From NCBI RefSeq assembly GCF_000003815.2, contig NW_023365730.1, positions 1 to 64,000 on the forward strand: a DNA stretch of 64,000 nt, written 5' to 3'. The notes beneath the pieces are model-generated. The model did no database searches, was not told the DNA's origin, and was given only the letters and a program-made list of their open reading frames with translations. Both the position numbers and the translations under genes were made by a program. Below, piece by piece: positions 20,380 to 31,989 of this stretch (its first letter is position 1; each line of letters starts with the position of its first letter). Origin of the DNA: Branchiostoma floridae. Its lineage: Eukaryota > Chordata > Leptocardii > Amphioxiformes > Branchiostomatidae.

Positions 20380-23020
20380 TAAACTGAGAACGTTGACTTT
20401 TTTATAATGATGGTCGTTCTGCCTGTTTCTGGAGCTGAATTCTATGTCCGATCCAAACTGGGAATTGGGAGCAATTTTGTATTGCGCTCTTTCTCTCTAT
20501 ATAGCTAGCTTTAAAGTTTGGAGCTACATCTGTGGAAACGTGTGTCTTTTGTACTAACGGCGATTTTTATAGGGTGATAGCTGTTCTGTATCGTCCTAGA
20601 GGATGGGCGATATGTTTTGAAGTTTGATCGATGCCTTACAAGAGAGTAAATTTCTTTTATGGTAGCCTTGTATATTAGAGTGTCATCTGTGCTGATAGCT
20701 TGAGTTATCTCTTTTGTATATGCCTTTTACATGGCACTTAAGAAAAGGCGGCTGTTTTGTATCTTTCAAGAGGACGACCGATGTACCATGATTGATGCAA
20801 ACCAGGAATCGAGCGCACTTTTCTCCTGTGGTAGCCTAAGAGATTCAAGTTTCATCTGCGCCAAAAGCTTGAGCTATAAATCTTTTGTACGAACTAAAGG
20901 ATGATATCTTTGTGATTTTGATGAAGATAGTTCTTGTGTTTGTTGCTAGAGGACGGGTGAAATACTTTGATCGATGGAGTCAAATGCAGCAATTCTCTTT
21001 TACCCTAGCCTTATGGACGAAATTGTTATCTGTGTCGATGGTTTGAGTAATATTCCTTGTCCTTACAAGAATGTTTTAGGATGATAGTTGTTCTGTATCT
21101 TCCTAGAGGACGGCCGATTTGCTCTCATGAAAGTTGACCGATGTTGTCCATAAGTGCAATTGTCTCTTACCGTAGCCTTATATCTTACAGTGCCGTCTGC
21201 GTAGATAATATATTTTTTTAGCATAAGCCTTGCCATGATCGCTACAAGTTAGGCATTGAGCGTATTTGTAATGCTTGAGGCAAACCTTTTGTACTAAGAA
21301 TGACGTATTTATTATAGTTCTTGTGCTTCTTCCTAGAAAACTGACGATTTTTCTTGGATGATTGTTGTTCTGTATCTTCCTAGAGGGCGAACGATTTGCT
21401 TTTAAGTTTGACCGATGCCCTACAAGAGAGCAATTTTCTCTTACGATACCCTTATATCTTATAATGCCGTCTGTGTAGATAGTATCTTTTTTAGGGAGGG
21501 CGTTGCCTTGACCGCTACTAACTAGGAATTGGGAGCAATTTCCTCCTATGTTAGACGTATAGATTATAGTGTCGTCTGTGCCAAAATGCTTCAGGAAAAG
21601 CTTTGTACTAGGCAAGAATGATGTATTTATGATGATAGTATTTGTGCTTCTTCCTAGAAAACGAACGAGTGTTTTTGGATTTTCCTAGAAGACGGGCGAC
21701 ATGCTGTAAGTCACGTTTGACCGATGCCGTCAAAGACAGCAATTGCAACTTTCTATTACAGTGTCAACTGTTCCAATATCTTAAAGCGAGAGCGTTGCTA
21801 TGCCCTCTACAAACTAGGCATTGGGCCCAATTTTCGCCTATGATATCTTGAGGAAAATCTCTTGCACTAAGAATGATGTATTTAGGAAGATATCGGTTGT
21901 TTTTCCTCCTAGAAGATGTGCTATATACTTTGACTGATGAGTCCAAGACAGCAATTTTTTTCTCGCTTTAGCTTTACAGATGAAAACGTCATCCCTATCG
22001 ATAGCTTGAGTTATGTTTTTATACCAGGAGCGGTATGATATACCTTGACCGATATATTTTGGGAATTTAGCGCAATTTTCTCCGGATCCTACACTATCCT
22101 TCTGGATCAAACTGTCCCTTGTGCCCATAGCTGGGATGGTGTCTTTTGTAGCGAGAATATGTCTAGATCAAAGTGTCATCCACGCCAAAAGGTTGCCGCA
22201 CTTATTAATATTTTGTACAGAGACGTAGAGCGATGTCTTTTAGATGATATCTCTTGTTTTTCCTTACAAAAGACATGCGCTTTACTTTAACTGATATGTG
22301 AACATCTTTATGTACTAAGAGCAATGTCTTTAAGGTGATATCTGTGCTGTGCTTCCTCCTATAAGACTTTGACTGATGTAGTCCAAGACAGCAATTTTCT
22401 CTGACTCAAGCCATACAGATGAAAATGTCATCTGAGTCGATAGCTTGAGATATGTTTTCGACCGAAAAAGACACGGTATCTTTAAAACGGCCTTTTATGA
22501 ATTAATGAATGAGTGTACTAAGAAAAATGCCTTTCATGTGATATCTGTTGGTCTTTGTTGCTCTATGTCTTTATAAGACATGCGCTCTACTTTGACTGTT
22601 ATCTAATCATCTTTATGTACTAAGAACAATGTATTTAAGATGACATCTGTTGTGCTTCCTCCTATAAGACTTTGACTGACGTAGTCCAAGACAGCAATTT
22701 TCTCTGACTCTAGCCTTACAGATGAAAGTGTCATCTGAGTCGATAGATTGTTTTATGTTTTGTATCAAGAAAGACACGGTATCTTTGAAATGGCATTATA
22801 TGAGAACAAATGTCTTTAAGATGATATCTGTTGTTCTTACTTCCAGAAGACATGCGCTTTACTTTAACTGATATGTGAACATCTTTATGTACTAAGAGCA
22901 ATGTCTTTAAGATGGTATCTGTTGTGCTTCCTCCTATAGGACTTTGACTGATGTAGTCTAAGACGGCAATTTTCTCTGACTCTAGCCTTACAGATGAAAA
23001 TGTCATCAGAGTCGATACCC
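20380..23020. repeat. Long degenerate tandem array, ~170-290-bp units
   Basis: Recurrent phrases are GTTCTGTATCTTCCTAGAGG, TTTGACCGATG, GACAGCAATTTTCTCT, TAGCCTTACAGATG and GTGTCATCTG.GTCGATAG. They are seen near 20580, 20750, 20935, 21090, 21370, 21690, 21925, 22385, 22690 and 22940. The right part (22250-23010) is a more regular ~300-bp repeat with TAAGAGCAATGTCTTTAAG. The array carries no consistent ORF. Confidence 0.75.
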
Positions 23021-23109
23021 TGAGTTATGTGTTTTGTATGGAGCACGATGAGAGAGGTACTGTTCGATATTAGTGTGATAGGGAGGAGGCAAAGTGTAGC
23101 CTTGGGGTG

Positions 23110-24640
23110 TAACTAATCACCGCTGGAACATGATTGCAACGGCGTTTTTCTCATCTCAGTCGTCCCTTCATCTTGAATAACGAGTCAATGCCAAATATCG
23201 CTGCCAGCAAGCTATTCATCAAGTTGTTATCACAAAGAGAACAGTCTAGATTGAAGGTATATTGTAAGAAATTTGATCTTTACGCACCTCCTAAAGCACC
23301 CTTAAAGGTTCTGTTTTTTTCAGTTGAGTAAAAAAAAGAACCTTTAAGCAAGCTTTAAGATAAAATCATGATTGCATTGGCGTTTTTCTCATCTCAGTCG
23401 TCCCCTTTATCTTGAATAACGAGTCAATGCCAAATATGGCTGCCAGCAAGCTATTTATCAAAGGTTATCACGAAGAGAATAGTCTAGATTGAAGGTACAT
23501 CGTATGAAATTTGATCTTTACGCCCCTCTTAAAGTATGCGTAAAGGTTCCTTTTCCAGTCGAGTAAAGAACCTTTAAGCAAGCTTTAAGGTAAAATCATG
23601 ATTGCAACGGCGTTTTTCTCATCCCCGTCTCCCCCTTCATCTTGAATAACGAGTCAATGCCAAATATGGCTGCCAGCAAGCTATTTATCAAGGGTTATCA
23701 AACGTAGATAGTTCAGATTGAAGGTAGTTGCCTGTGTGTTTTGTTCTCAAAGACAGCAACCTTGGACTTTGCTACGTAAAAAAAGCAGTTACTCAAGCAA
23801 CTGGATATGATTTTGCGAACGGTCAGATATTTCAGGCAGTCATCCAGTGTCTTTCGTCAGCGATAGTATCTATTAAGTGTTATCAAAAGTAGATAGTTTA
23901 GATTGTGGGTAGTAGCTTGTGCGTTTTGCTCACAAAGACAAAAACGACTGCGACTTTCTTTTTTATATATCGCAGTCAGCAAGCTATCTATCAATGTGTT
24001 ATCAAGGTGTAGATAGTCTAGATTGAAGGTACACTGTATGAAATTTGATCTTTACACACCTCTTAAAGTACGCGTAAAGGTTCTGTTTTTTTCAGCCGAG
24101 TAAACAACGTTTAAGCAAGCTTGAATTAAGGTAATACTATGTTTAAAGATCAAATTTCTTGCAGTGGTAGCAGCTTGTGCATTTGACTCTCAAAGGCAAC
24201 AACCTTGACTTGAGCTTTGCGTTATTCATTTCAGTTTTCTCTTTTATATTGTGTTATCTTTCGATAGTACGGACTGCTACAGGCAAGCTGCCAGCGAGCT
24301 ATCTATCAAGAGTTATTAAAAGTAGATAGTTTAGATTGAAGGTAGACTGTCTATTTTGCTTTCAAAGACAAAAACATAATTTGGAGTGTTCGCTCTATTC
24401 ATCTGTAGTTTTCTCTGATGTTTTGGTTCATCTTTTGATGGAACGGATTGTTGCGGCAAGCTATCTATCAAGAGTTTTTAAAAAGTAGATGTTTATATTA
24501 AAGGTAGTGACATGTGCGTTTTGCTCACAAAGACAACATTGAGTTTGACCTTGCTTTATTTATTTCAATTTTCTCTTTCATATATCGCTTCCAGCACGCC
24601 ATTTATCAAGGGTTAACAAAAGTAGATCATTATCATGTTA
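23110..24640. repeat. Tandem array, ~170-240-bp units
   Basis: GCTGCCAGCAAGCTATTTATC, AAAAGTAGATAGTTTAGATTG and TTGAATAACGAGTCAATGCC recur. Three long units begin near 23127, 23369 and 23605. Shorter ones lie near 23870, 23980, 24290, 24460 and 24590. Two family C MITE fragments sit in or near the array. Confidence 0.75.
23785..23870. mobile_element. Family C MITE fragment
   Basis: CAGTTACTCAAGCAACTGG, GAACGGTCAGATATTTCAGG and GTCTTTCGTCAGCGA match the left half of the family. The right end is missing. Confidence 0.65.
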
Positions 24641-25197
24641 CAGGTAGTAAAAGTTGGTTTGAGTTTGCTTCCTAGATGTGTTCGTTACGAAGGTTGTGAT
24701 TGCTTATTAGATTCTTTGCCCAATTTACCCTTCTTATTACGTATCCCTTTTAATATTGTGACCTTCGAGGAGCACTATTATATTACAGTTGGACAAGCTG
24801 TCCTTAGTAAATCTAATAGTTTGCATTCATATCTAGGGCACAAAAGACCAGTTTCTCCCAGATCACTTCAATGTCACTGACAAAAGATAGTGCTACCTGA
24901 AACGTTTGAACGTTTCCAAAACTATATCCAGTTGCTTGAGTAACGTGATTGCTTTTTGGCGTGTCTCTAGTAAAAGTTGGTTCAAGTGTCCTTCTGAGTT
25001 GTGCTCGTTACGAAGGTTGCAATAGCTTATTAGATTCTCTGCCCAATTTGCCCGTCTTATTCTGCACCTCTGTCAGGATATTTTCATATCCTGACCTTCG
25101 AGGACGATTATCATATTACAGCTGGACCCCCAGTAAAAGTTGGTCCCCAGATTATTGGGTTTGGAACGGACCGGGAAGGGACCGTAATGGGTTCTAA
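24640..25197. repeat. Tandem duplication, ~323-bp unit
   Basis: GTAAAAGTTGGTT followed by TCGTTACGAAGGTTG and CTTATTAGATTCT.TGCCCA occurs at 24645 and 24968. A third partial start lies at 25131. The paired ORFs (DSLPNLPxL peptide in each) result from this duplication. Confidence 0.75.
24866..24944. mobile_element. Family C MITE fragment
   Basis: GTCACTGACAAAAGATAG, CTACCTGAAACGTTTGAACG and ATCCAGTTGCTTGAGTAAC form the right half of the family. Confidence 0.65.
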
Positions 25198-25477
25198 TTA
25201 GATAATGCCGGTAAAAGGTACAAGTGCATCCGGCATTACTGTCCGATCTTCCGCCTGGCTGGAGACACTATCTGATGGCCTTCGGATGGGAACATCTACT
25301 CTCGGTCAACAGCCTTTTCATTATTATTTTAGGTCAGTTAGGTCATTGAACTTGAAACAAAAAAGACTTTAACACAGATGCAAACTAGCAATCGAGCCCA
25401 ATTTTGTTTGTCTCTATCTCTATCTCTGTCTCTATCTCTCTGTCTTTCTGTCTTTCTGTCTCTGTCTCTCTTTTCTG

Positions 25478-25508
<31 letters not shown>

Positions 25509-25770
25509 CTCTGTCTCTCTCTGTCCCTCTCTCTCTCTGTGTGTCTCTCTCTCTGTCTCTCTGCCTAGCTGTCTGTCTGTCTGTCTGTCTCTCTTAATCG
25601 GATCAGGCCGGTAAAAGGTACGAGTGCATCCGGCATTACGATCGGACCTCCCACAGGGCCGGGCCGCTATCTGATGGCCTTCAAATAGGAACATCTCCTC
25701 TCGGTCAACAGCCTTTTCATTATTATGTTAGGTCATTCAGGTCATTGAACTAGAAACAAAAATACTTTAT
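25198..25770. repeat. Direct repeats of ~175 bp flanking a CT/CTGT microsatellite
   Basis: GCCGGTAAAAGGTAC, GTGCATCCGGCATTAC, CTATCTGATGGCCTTC and CTCGGTCAACAGCCTTTTC occur at 25205-25374 and 25605-25770. Between them (25404-25594) is a long TCTC/TCTG simple repeat. Confidence 0.8.
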
Positions 25771-25773
25771 TAG

Positions 25774-25775
<2 letters not shown>

Positions 25776-25829
<54 letters not shown>

Positions 25830-25917
25830 CCCCCCTCATACATATACACATACATACATACGCACACCTACACACACACACACACTCACACACACTCACA
25901 CACTCATACACACACAG
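25776..25917. repeat. CA dinucleotide microsatellite
   Basis: A pure (CA)n tract spans 25778-25827, followed by interrupted CA and ACACACT units to 25917. Confidence 0.9.
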
Positions 25918-27345
25918 TAGCAGAGACTGCTATGTAGGCTAAACGGATGTAGACTTAAATGCTATTCTCCTTTTCAGATAATCCCTTTTCTTCTACTGTC
26001 TGTCAGTAATGTTTTTCACCTTACAATTTCTCTCTTTTTGCCTCTCTCTAGCCCCCTCCCTCCTTCTCTCTCCTTACTTCTTATATTCTTCCCCCCATTC
26101 ATAGTTATAGATTAATAACTGATGATAATCTCTATGTCACGCTGCCAGAAAAGTAAATCAGATTCCAATTAGATTTCAAATATATTTTTAGTCCCAGTAA
26201 TTCTGTTTCTATTTATTGAAAAAGACAAGTTAGTAACCTTAATGACACTTTCCGTCTTGTTTGATGTAACCTACATACTAGTAGGAGCGGACCCTGCTAT
26301 GTAGGCTAAACGGATGGATTTTTGAATCAACTACTTAAAGATAATCACTTTTCTTTTTTACTTGTCTGTCATTAATCTTTTCTTCACCCTTTAATTTTTC
26401 TCTTTTTGCCTCTGGCTAGCCCCTTTCACTCTCTCCATATCTCTCTTATTCTTTCCCCCTAGTCAAAGTGATACTTCCAGATTGATAACTGAAAAAAAAA
26501 TGATGATAATCTCGATGTCACGCAGCCAGAAATGTAAATCACATTACAATCAGACTCGCCAATATATTTTTAGTCCCGGTAAGTCTGATTCTATTTATTG
26601 AAAAAGACAAGTAACAGTAACAGTAATGATACTTTCCATCTTGTTTTGATGTAACCTACATACTAGTGGGAGCGGAGCTTGTTATGTAGGCTAAATGGAT
26701 GGAGGTTTAAATAAACTACTAAGATAATCACTTACATTTTTCACTTGTCTGTCATGAATCTTTTTTCACCTTTAAATTTATCTCTTTTTTCACCTTTTTC
26801 TAGCTCCCTTCTCCTCTCTACTTGATTATCTTATCCTTTCCCACCAGTTATAGTTCCAGATTGATAACCGATGATAATCTCCATGTCACGCTACCAGAAA
26901 AGCAAATCAGATTACAATCAGACTCCCCATTATATTTTTAGTCCCAATAATTCTTATTCTTTTTATTGAAAAAGACAAGTTGGCAACATTAATGACACGT
27001 TCTGCCTTGTTTTGATGTAACCTACATACTAGTAGGAGCGAAGCCTGCTATGTAGGCTAAATGGGTGGAGGTTTAACCGAACTACTTAATGATAATGTAT
27101 TTTCTTTTTCACTTGTCTGTCATTACTCTTTTCACCTTTCAATAAATTCCTCTTTTTGTACCTCTTTCTAGCCCCTCTCACATCCTCCATATCTCTCTTA
27201 TTCTTTCCCCCCAGTCGTAGTAATACTTCCAGATTGATAACTGAAAAAAAATGATGATAATCTCGATGTCACGCTGCCAGAAAAGTAAATCACATTACAG
27301 TCAGATGCCCCATTATATTTTTAGTCCCAGTGATCCTTATTCTAT
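25918..27345. repeat. Tandem array, ~366-bp unit, four copies
   Basis: CTATGTAGGCTAAACGGATG-like starts at about 25929, 26297, 26682 and 27048. Each is followed by ACTTGTCTGTCAT, CTCTTTTTGCCTCT.CTAGC, CCAGATTGATAACTGA, ATGATAATCTC.ATGTCACG and TATATTTTTAGTCCC. There is no conserved frame. Confidence 0.85.
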
Positions 27346-27600
27346 TTATATCTCCCTCCCCGTACATCGGTCCAATGGAAAACAAATCCGTGGTGTTTAT
27401 ATCTACTTTGTCATATTGATTCGAGGGTTAAAGTAGATTACATTTCAATTTGGCGGGAGTTATGTCAAAGTAATGGTACAATCTGATTTGTTTAATCTTT
27501 TTACACTTTCTTACGGTCTTGTCTCGGCAATATAGCTCCGTTTAAGGTATAGATTCATTTTTATAAGAATCAATATCTTTATGATAGTACTGTTATTGTA

Positions 27601-27788
27601 ATCGCCAAGCAGATCCTACGATAGCATAAGATAGTATCAAAAACTGACAGAGGAGTGAAGCCGGCCTAGGAGTGTGTTTCGCTACCGGGCAAAGGTTTTC
27701 TACAAGGCAAACGGACACCTTTTTGGCTGACTACACCCCTTGGTCAGTTTGATACTATCTTATGCCATTGTAGGATCTCCTTTGAGAT
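27601..27788. mobile_element. MITE family A
   Basis: The left arm AATCGCCAAGCAGATCC with CATAAGATAGTATCAAA mirrors the right arm TTTGATACTATCTTATGCC and GTAGGATCTCC. No target duplication is evident. Confidence 0.85.
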
Positions 27789-27789
27789 T

Positions 27790-29250
27790 ATTGAAACTTT
27801 CGGCCGTGTTAGAAGTCTTTTCTTGTCTCAGTGCTGTGCAGCCATCGGTGATGCAGTGCATGGTCAATCTAGCAGCATCATCTAGCGAGATACATCTGAA
27901 CTACAGGAGGCGAACGCTTGGGTGGAATATTGGAATTCGTCCAACTAAAACGTTTGTGGTTCATTCACGTCTGCAAAATATGACGTACACATGTACAGCT
28001 ACGCAAATATAACACCCTTCAGATATATAATGCTGTCTTAACATCATTCGAAAACCAAAAGAAAACTGAGAGCAAGAAAAAAAGTTAGGTTTTAGCATGG
28101 CACGGCTTTATTAGCATAAGTCAATTTTATGTTACAAATTTAAACTCAATCTCCGTACACAAAAAGGGCTTAAAGCTTTCGATCGAGAAATCGTAAATCG
28201 TAACATAATGTTGACTACTGTCACCGATGAACCTTCATTCAAGTATAAATCAATTTTCCTTTCATGTGCCATAACCAGAGTCCTCCTTAAAATCCATTTG
28301 ACCTCTTTGATAACATGAGTTCGTGCACCAGTTTATCTACGTATTGATAGCAGTTTGTGTAACTTATAGATTAAGTACAGCCATTGTTGGCAAGTTTTGT
28401 ATGCTAAGTTCAAGTTGACGTCCTTTTAATGGTGTGTTTGCCCCAAACATGTAGATTTATGTCAGTCTAGTCTATTATGTTCTCAACTGTCTGATGTATT
28501 AGCTCCATGCAGTGTATTAGCTATTAGCTACAGGTTGCAACTTGTGTACACCCAGCCTAAGTTGATGTTCATATAATGACGCGTTTGTTCCAAACCTGTT
28601 GCTTTGTTTAATGCACTGATAACTTTAATACATTTCAAGTGAAGGGTCTCTCATCTTCTGGAGGAACTTTGAGTTTGACGCTTTCCTAGTGCATTATGAT
28701 CTTGCAATCTAATATATGCTTGAAGAAGAATATGTTCGTTATTACAGTTATATAATTTTAAGCGGTCTCGATACAGAAGTTGCTAGATAAATGATGAAGT
28801 TAGCAGTTTGTGCGGTGTGCTCTCAAAGACAGATAAACTAGATAAATGTTGCAAACGGCCAGACGTTATGGACATCTATTGTCTTTCGTCAGTGACGTCT
28901 GACCGGTATCAAAACTTATCTAGTTGCTTAAGTAACTTAAGATTTTAATATTTCATTGTTTGGATGCCTCATTTATTTATTTCTGTTTTCTTCCACCAAG
29001 ATAGTTTCAGGGAGGCACCGTGGATGCACACATGCACAAAACACGTTACACAATAGTTAAATCACAAATTCGTATCCATACTCATAGCCCTTTTTCAGGC
29101 CAAGTCGTAAGGGTTAGGTGTGAGGCCTGATATATTGCACTACAGCCTGATGTTGACACGTTCTGTACACTTGACGTGCCCATAATGGCCTGTTTACCCC
29201 AAACGTGTCCACTCTACCCTGTAAACCCGCGGATAGACGAGCCGTTAATA
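27790..29250. other. No firm gene; degenerate repeats
   Basis: A phrase like GTTGACGT.C.T.TAATG.TGTTTGCCCCAAAC recurs near 28414, 28559 and 29170. Pyrimidine- and purine-rich unique sequence lies between. The plus ORF 27740-28012 starts inside the MITE and shows no motif. Confidence 0.4.
28830..28937. mobile_element. Family C MITE copy
   Basis: It contains GCAAACGGCCAGACG, GTCTTTCGTCAGTGACG, TCTGACCGGTATCAAAAC and CTAGTTGCTTAAGTAAC. The left end is diverged. Confidence 0.6.
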
Positions 29251-29258
29251 GAACCATC

Positions 29259-29372
29259 ATGGCGTCTGGATACGGGTCAAAGGTCGTTGCTAAGGACCTG
29301 CCGTTGTTTCCCGCCGGTCGTGGCGTTGGTGTCGTCTGCAGATATTACTTTATGTCACTCCTGAGAGCTTAG
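29259..29372 (+). CDS. Possible small ORF or first exon, 37 codons
   Basis: ATG at 29259 has a strong context (ATCATGG). The 37-codon frame begins MASGYGSKVVAKDLPLFPAG and ends at TAG (29370-29372). The stretch is CpG-rich against AT-rich flanks and contains TTTCCCGCC, an E2F-like site, and GTTGCTAAGGAC, an imperfect X-box. No consensus donor is visible. It may be a coding first exon, a promoter with a chance frame, or a small protein. I do not recognise the sequence. Confidence 0.25.
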   Translation: MASGYGSKVVAKDLPLFPAGRGVGVVCRYYFMSLLRA

Positions 29373-29877
29373 CAGTAGCTAAGACATTAGGCCAGTTTGG
29401 GTTTTGTATTAAGATTTAAAAAGTCGTATAGTGGCTAGCGTTATGTCTTGGCGACAATTATTGTAGACAAGTCTGACAAGAAGAAAAAGCGGCGTTGATA
29501 TAAGATTGACTAAAATGCAGCTTTGAATTACAGACGTTCTCAAAGACATAATTGCTTCAGATTTATCAGTAGCTAAGATTCAAAACGTTGTGGCTATGTC
29601 TTAGCGACAATATTGTAGACAAGATGAAATGGTTGCTTTGATATAAGTTTGACTAAAATGCAGCTTTGAACTTGTTGGAATTAACATACGAACGTGTTCA
29701 GGGACATAGTTGATATACCAGTAGCTAAGGTGTTGGGCAAGTTTGAGTTTGATCTTAGATTGAAAAGTTTTTAAAGAAGGAACGGCAATTTAGTATAAGG
29801 GACTTTTTTCAAGACAGAGTAATTTAGAGTTTCAATTTGACATATTCTCATCAAAGACATGCAGGCATCACAACACA
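29373..29877. other. Degenerate tandem repeat, no gene
   Basis: CAGTAGCTAAGA, GTTATGTCTTGGCGACAAT and TTTGACTAAAATGCAGCTTTG recur near 29381, 29567 and 29725, a loose ~150-190-bp repeat. Confidence 0.5.
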
Positions 29878-30089
29878 TACTGTAAATGTATTTAAGTTTG
29901 CGGGGATTTAGATTCGCAGTAGCGGGAAAAAGGACTTTTCGCGGTGGATTTAAGTTCGCGGTAACATCATATACTGCAATCTAATACCATAATAGAAAGA
30001 TGTTCGCTGTGGATTTAAGTTCGCGGTGAAGTGGTCACCGCGAAAACCGCGAACAATAATCCACCGCGAACATTTCTGCATTTACAGTA
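29878..30089. mobile_element. Inverted-repeat element, CGCGGTGG family (family B)
   Basis: Opens TACTGTAAATGTATTTAAG and closes with CTGCATTTACAGTA. The interior has GCGGTGGATTTAAGTTCGC and its complement. It is a simpler version of the composite at 1607-1973. Confidence 0.8.
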
Positions 30090-30635
30090 GTTGAAATGAT
30101 TGAGGTAGCTTGATTTATCTATGTCACTCCATAATATTGCATATATGATGCAATTTCAATGGCACAGTTAGATGCGAATATTTTGCAATCCTGTCCGTAG
30201 TTCAGACCGTTGCGAATAAAATGAAAAACAGTCCATGAAAATCCTCGCATTTGTACCATTGCCAAGGGTAAGGATTAACTTTTCAATGTCTAATTTTTGA
30301 TCGGATTAACATCGCTAAGGACTTTCTGGTACGTTGTTGGTGTAACGCCTTACGTTTGAAGGGCTCCAATAGAACAGGTGAAGGTGATAGAACAACATGC
30401 CGCTACGAACGGGCTCCTGTTTCTGGGTGGGTTTTAAACTTAAGGGGCTTTAATTTGACTTTCAAAACGCCTTTCGTCTTAGGGATTTCATGCATGTCCA
30501 TGTCCACTTGAAGTCGGGCAAAAAAAACTGACTTTAGACATGCTAACAGCTGTTGAGACACATGCAGATGTATGTGAAAGAGAGAGTGCGTATGTCCGTT
30601 TCTCTCTGTGTGTGTGTCGGTGTATATGTGTGTCA

Positions 30636-30639
<4 letters not shown>

Positions 30640-30678
<39 letters not shown>

Positions 30679-30761
30679 AAGCAGCTTCAGACAGGAAGAC
30701 TTGGAGAGCGATGACGGCCCGCCTCAGCGAAGTCTGATATGCGGCGAGGATGAGTGAGTGA

Positions 30762-30837
<76 letters not shown>

Positions 30838-30954
30838 CTATGTGTGGGTGTGGGTGGGTGGGTGTGGGTGGGTGTCACTATGTGGGTGGGTGTGTATGTG
30901 GGTGGGTGTTTGTTGGTGGGTGTCGGTGTGTATGTGTGTGTGTGTGTGTGTGCT

Positions 30955-31002
<48 letters not shown>
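30640..31002. repeat. GT microsatellite complex
   Basis: Pure (GT)n at 30640-30674 and 30768-30836, then GTGGGTGG-type interruptions to 30930, then (GT)n to 31001. All long ORFs here are repeat translations. Such alternating purine-pyrimidine tracts can adopt Z-DNA. Confidence 0.95.
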
Positions 31003-31004
<2 letters not shown>

Positions 31005-31347
31005 AGGGTTGAATTCTGCCATCTTCACTTTCCTTGTTCTAGATGGACCGTAATTTGAGTGGAAAACATGCGGGTTTGCTAAGAAAACACTTGACATGTG
31101 GCATAAGGTAGTAAATGTTGATGAGATTGCACGTGTTTGGCCAACATGTCGGCATGTAGTGCAACAAACTTATCGTGACAATCCCGCATTACACAATTCT
31201 TACCGAGTTTTTTTTTAGTTTCCACATTTGCTTTCGGACAGACGAGGACAATGCATCACTGTCCTCGGTAATAACTTATTTTAACAGTGCCACAAAAAAG
31301 TACAGACAGAACGTAAAGGTAGTATTTTACTATTTTAAACGTGAAAG

Positions 31348-31423
31348 GTCGTGCAGAGTGCCATTCCCAGGGAACCCGGGACCTCTAGGTTCTAGCCCAA
31401 TACTCTACCAGTTACGCAACACA
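31348..31423 (-). mobile_element. tRNA-like block (SINE head), copy 1
   Basis: On the minus strand: GTTGCGTAACTGGTAGAG, then AGAGGTCCCGGGTTCCC about 30 nt later. These resemble the A and B boxes of a tRNA promoter, but the 5' stem and D-loop are incomplete. The block belongs to the duplicated unit. Confidence 0.5.
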
Positions 31424-31689
31424 TGAAGGGTTTGCTAATAAGAAAACACCTGAGATGAGACATGAGGCTGCACGTGTTTGTCTAACATGTCGGCATGTAG
31501 TGGAACAAACTTATCGTGACAGTTCGGTGTCACACAATTATTACCGAGACAGCCAATAGTTTTTGTTTGTTTCCATATTTGCTTTCGGACAGACGAGGAC
31601 AATGCATCACTGTACGTACTCAGTAATAACTTATTTTAACAGTACAGACGGAACGTAAAGGTAGTATTTTACTATTTTAAGTGTGAAAG

Positions 31690-31764
31690 GTCGTGCAGAG
31701 TGCCATTCCCAGGGAACCCGGGACCTCTAGGTTCTAGCCCAATACTCTACCAGTTACGCAACAC
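31690..31764 (-). mobile_element. tRNA-like block (SINE head), copy 2
   Basis: Identical in its visible parts to the block 342 bp to the left. It was therefore copied with the unit and was not inserted independently. Confidence 0.5.
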
Positions 31765-31989
31765 ATGAAGGGTTTGCTAAGAAAACACCTGAGATGAGAC
31801 ATAAGGTCGCACATGTTTGTCTGACATGTCGGCATGTAGTGGAACAAACTTATGGTGACAGTTTGGTGTTAGATAATTATCACCCAGACAGATGAGGGTT
31901 TGCACAGCTGATACGTAAACATCAGAAACAAACAATAACAAGTTTTATTGGAGAGATTATCTTCCTATTTCAGACTTTATTTAGGACCA

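Larger units (their letters stand above)
31070..31905. repeat. Tandem array, ~340-358-bp unit, about 2.5 copies
   Basis: GGTTTGCTAAGAAAACACCTG-like starts lie at about 31072, 31430 and 31770. Each is followed by AACATGTCGGCATGTAGTG, AACTTATCGTGACA and a tRNA-like block. Confidence 0.85.

Noticed and set aside
20380-24640. Evenly spaced repeats considered as a CRISPR-like array
   Set aside because: The genome is eukaryotic, the repeats are long and diverged, and there are no short identical repeats with unique spacers.
24635-25197. Paired plus ORFs sharing a DSLPNLPxL peptide
   Set aside because: The similarity comes from a 323-bp tandem DNA duplication. The frames end at different points and lack splice or start signals.
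25338-25694. 118-codon Arg/Glu/Asp-rich minus ORF
   Set aside because: It lies on a CT/CTGT simple repeat and duplicated flanks. The composition is explained by the repeat.
30687-31097. ORFs of 84-136 codons rich in Cys-Val or Thr-His
   Set aside because: These are translations of a GT/CA microsatellite.
31348-31764. Two tRNA genes
   Set aside because: A- and B-box-like sequences are present, but the acceptor stem and full D-arm are not, and the blocks are parts of a tandem unit. They are called SINE-like instead.
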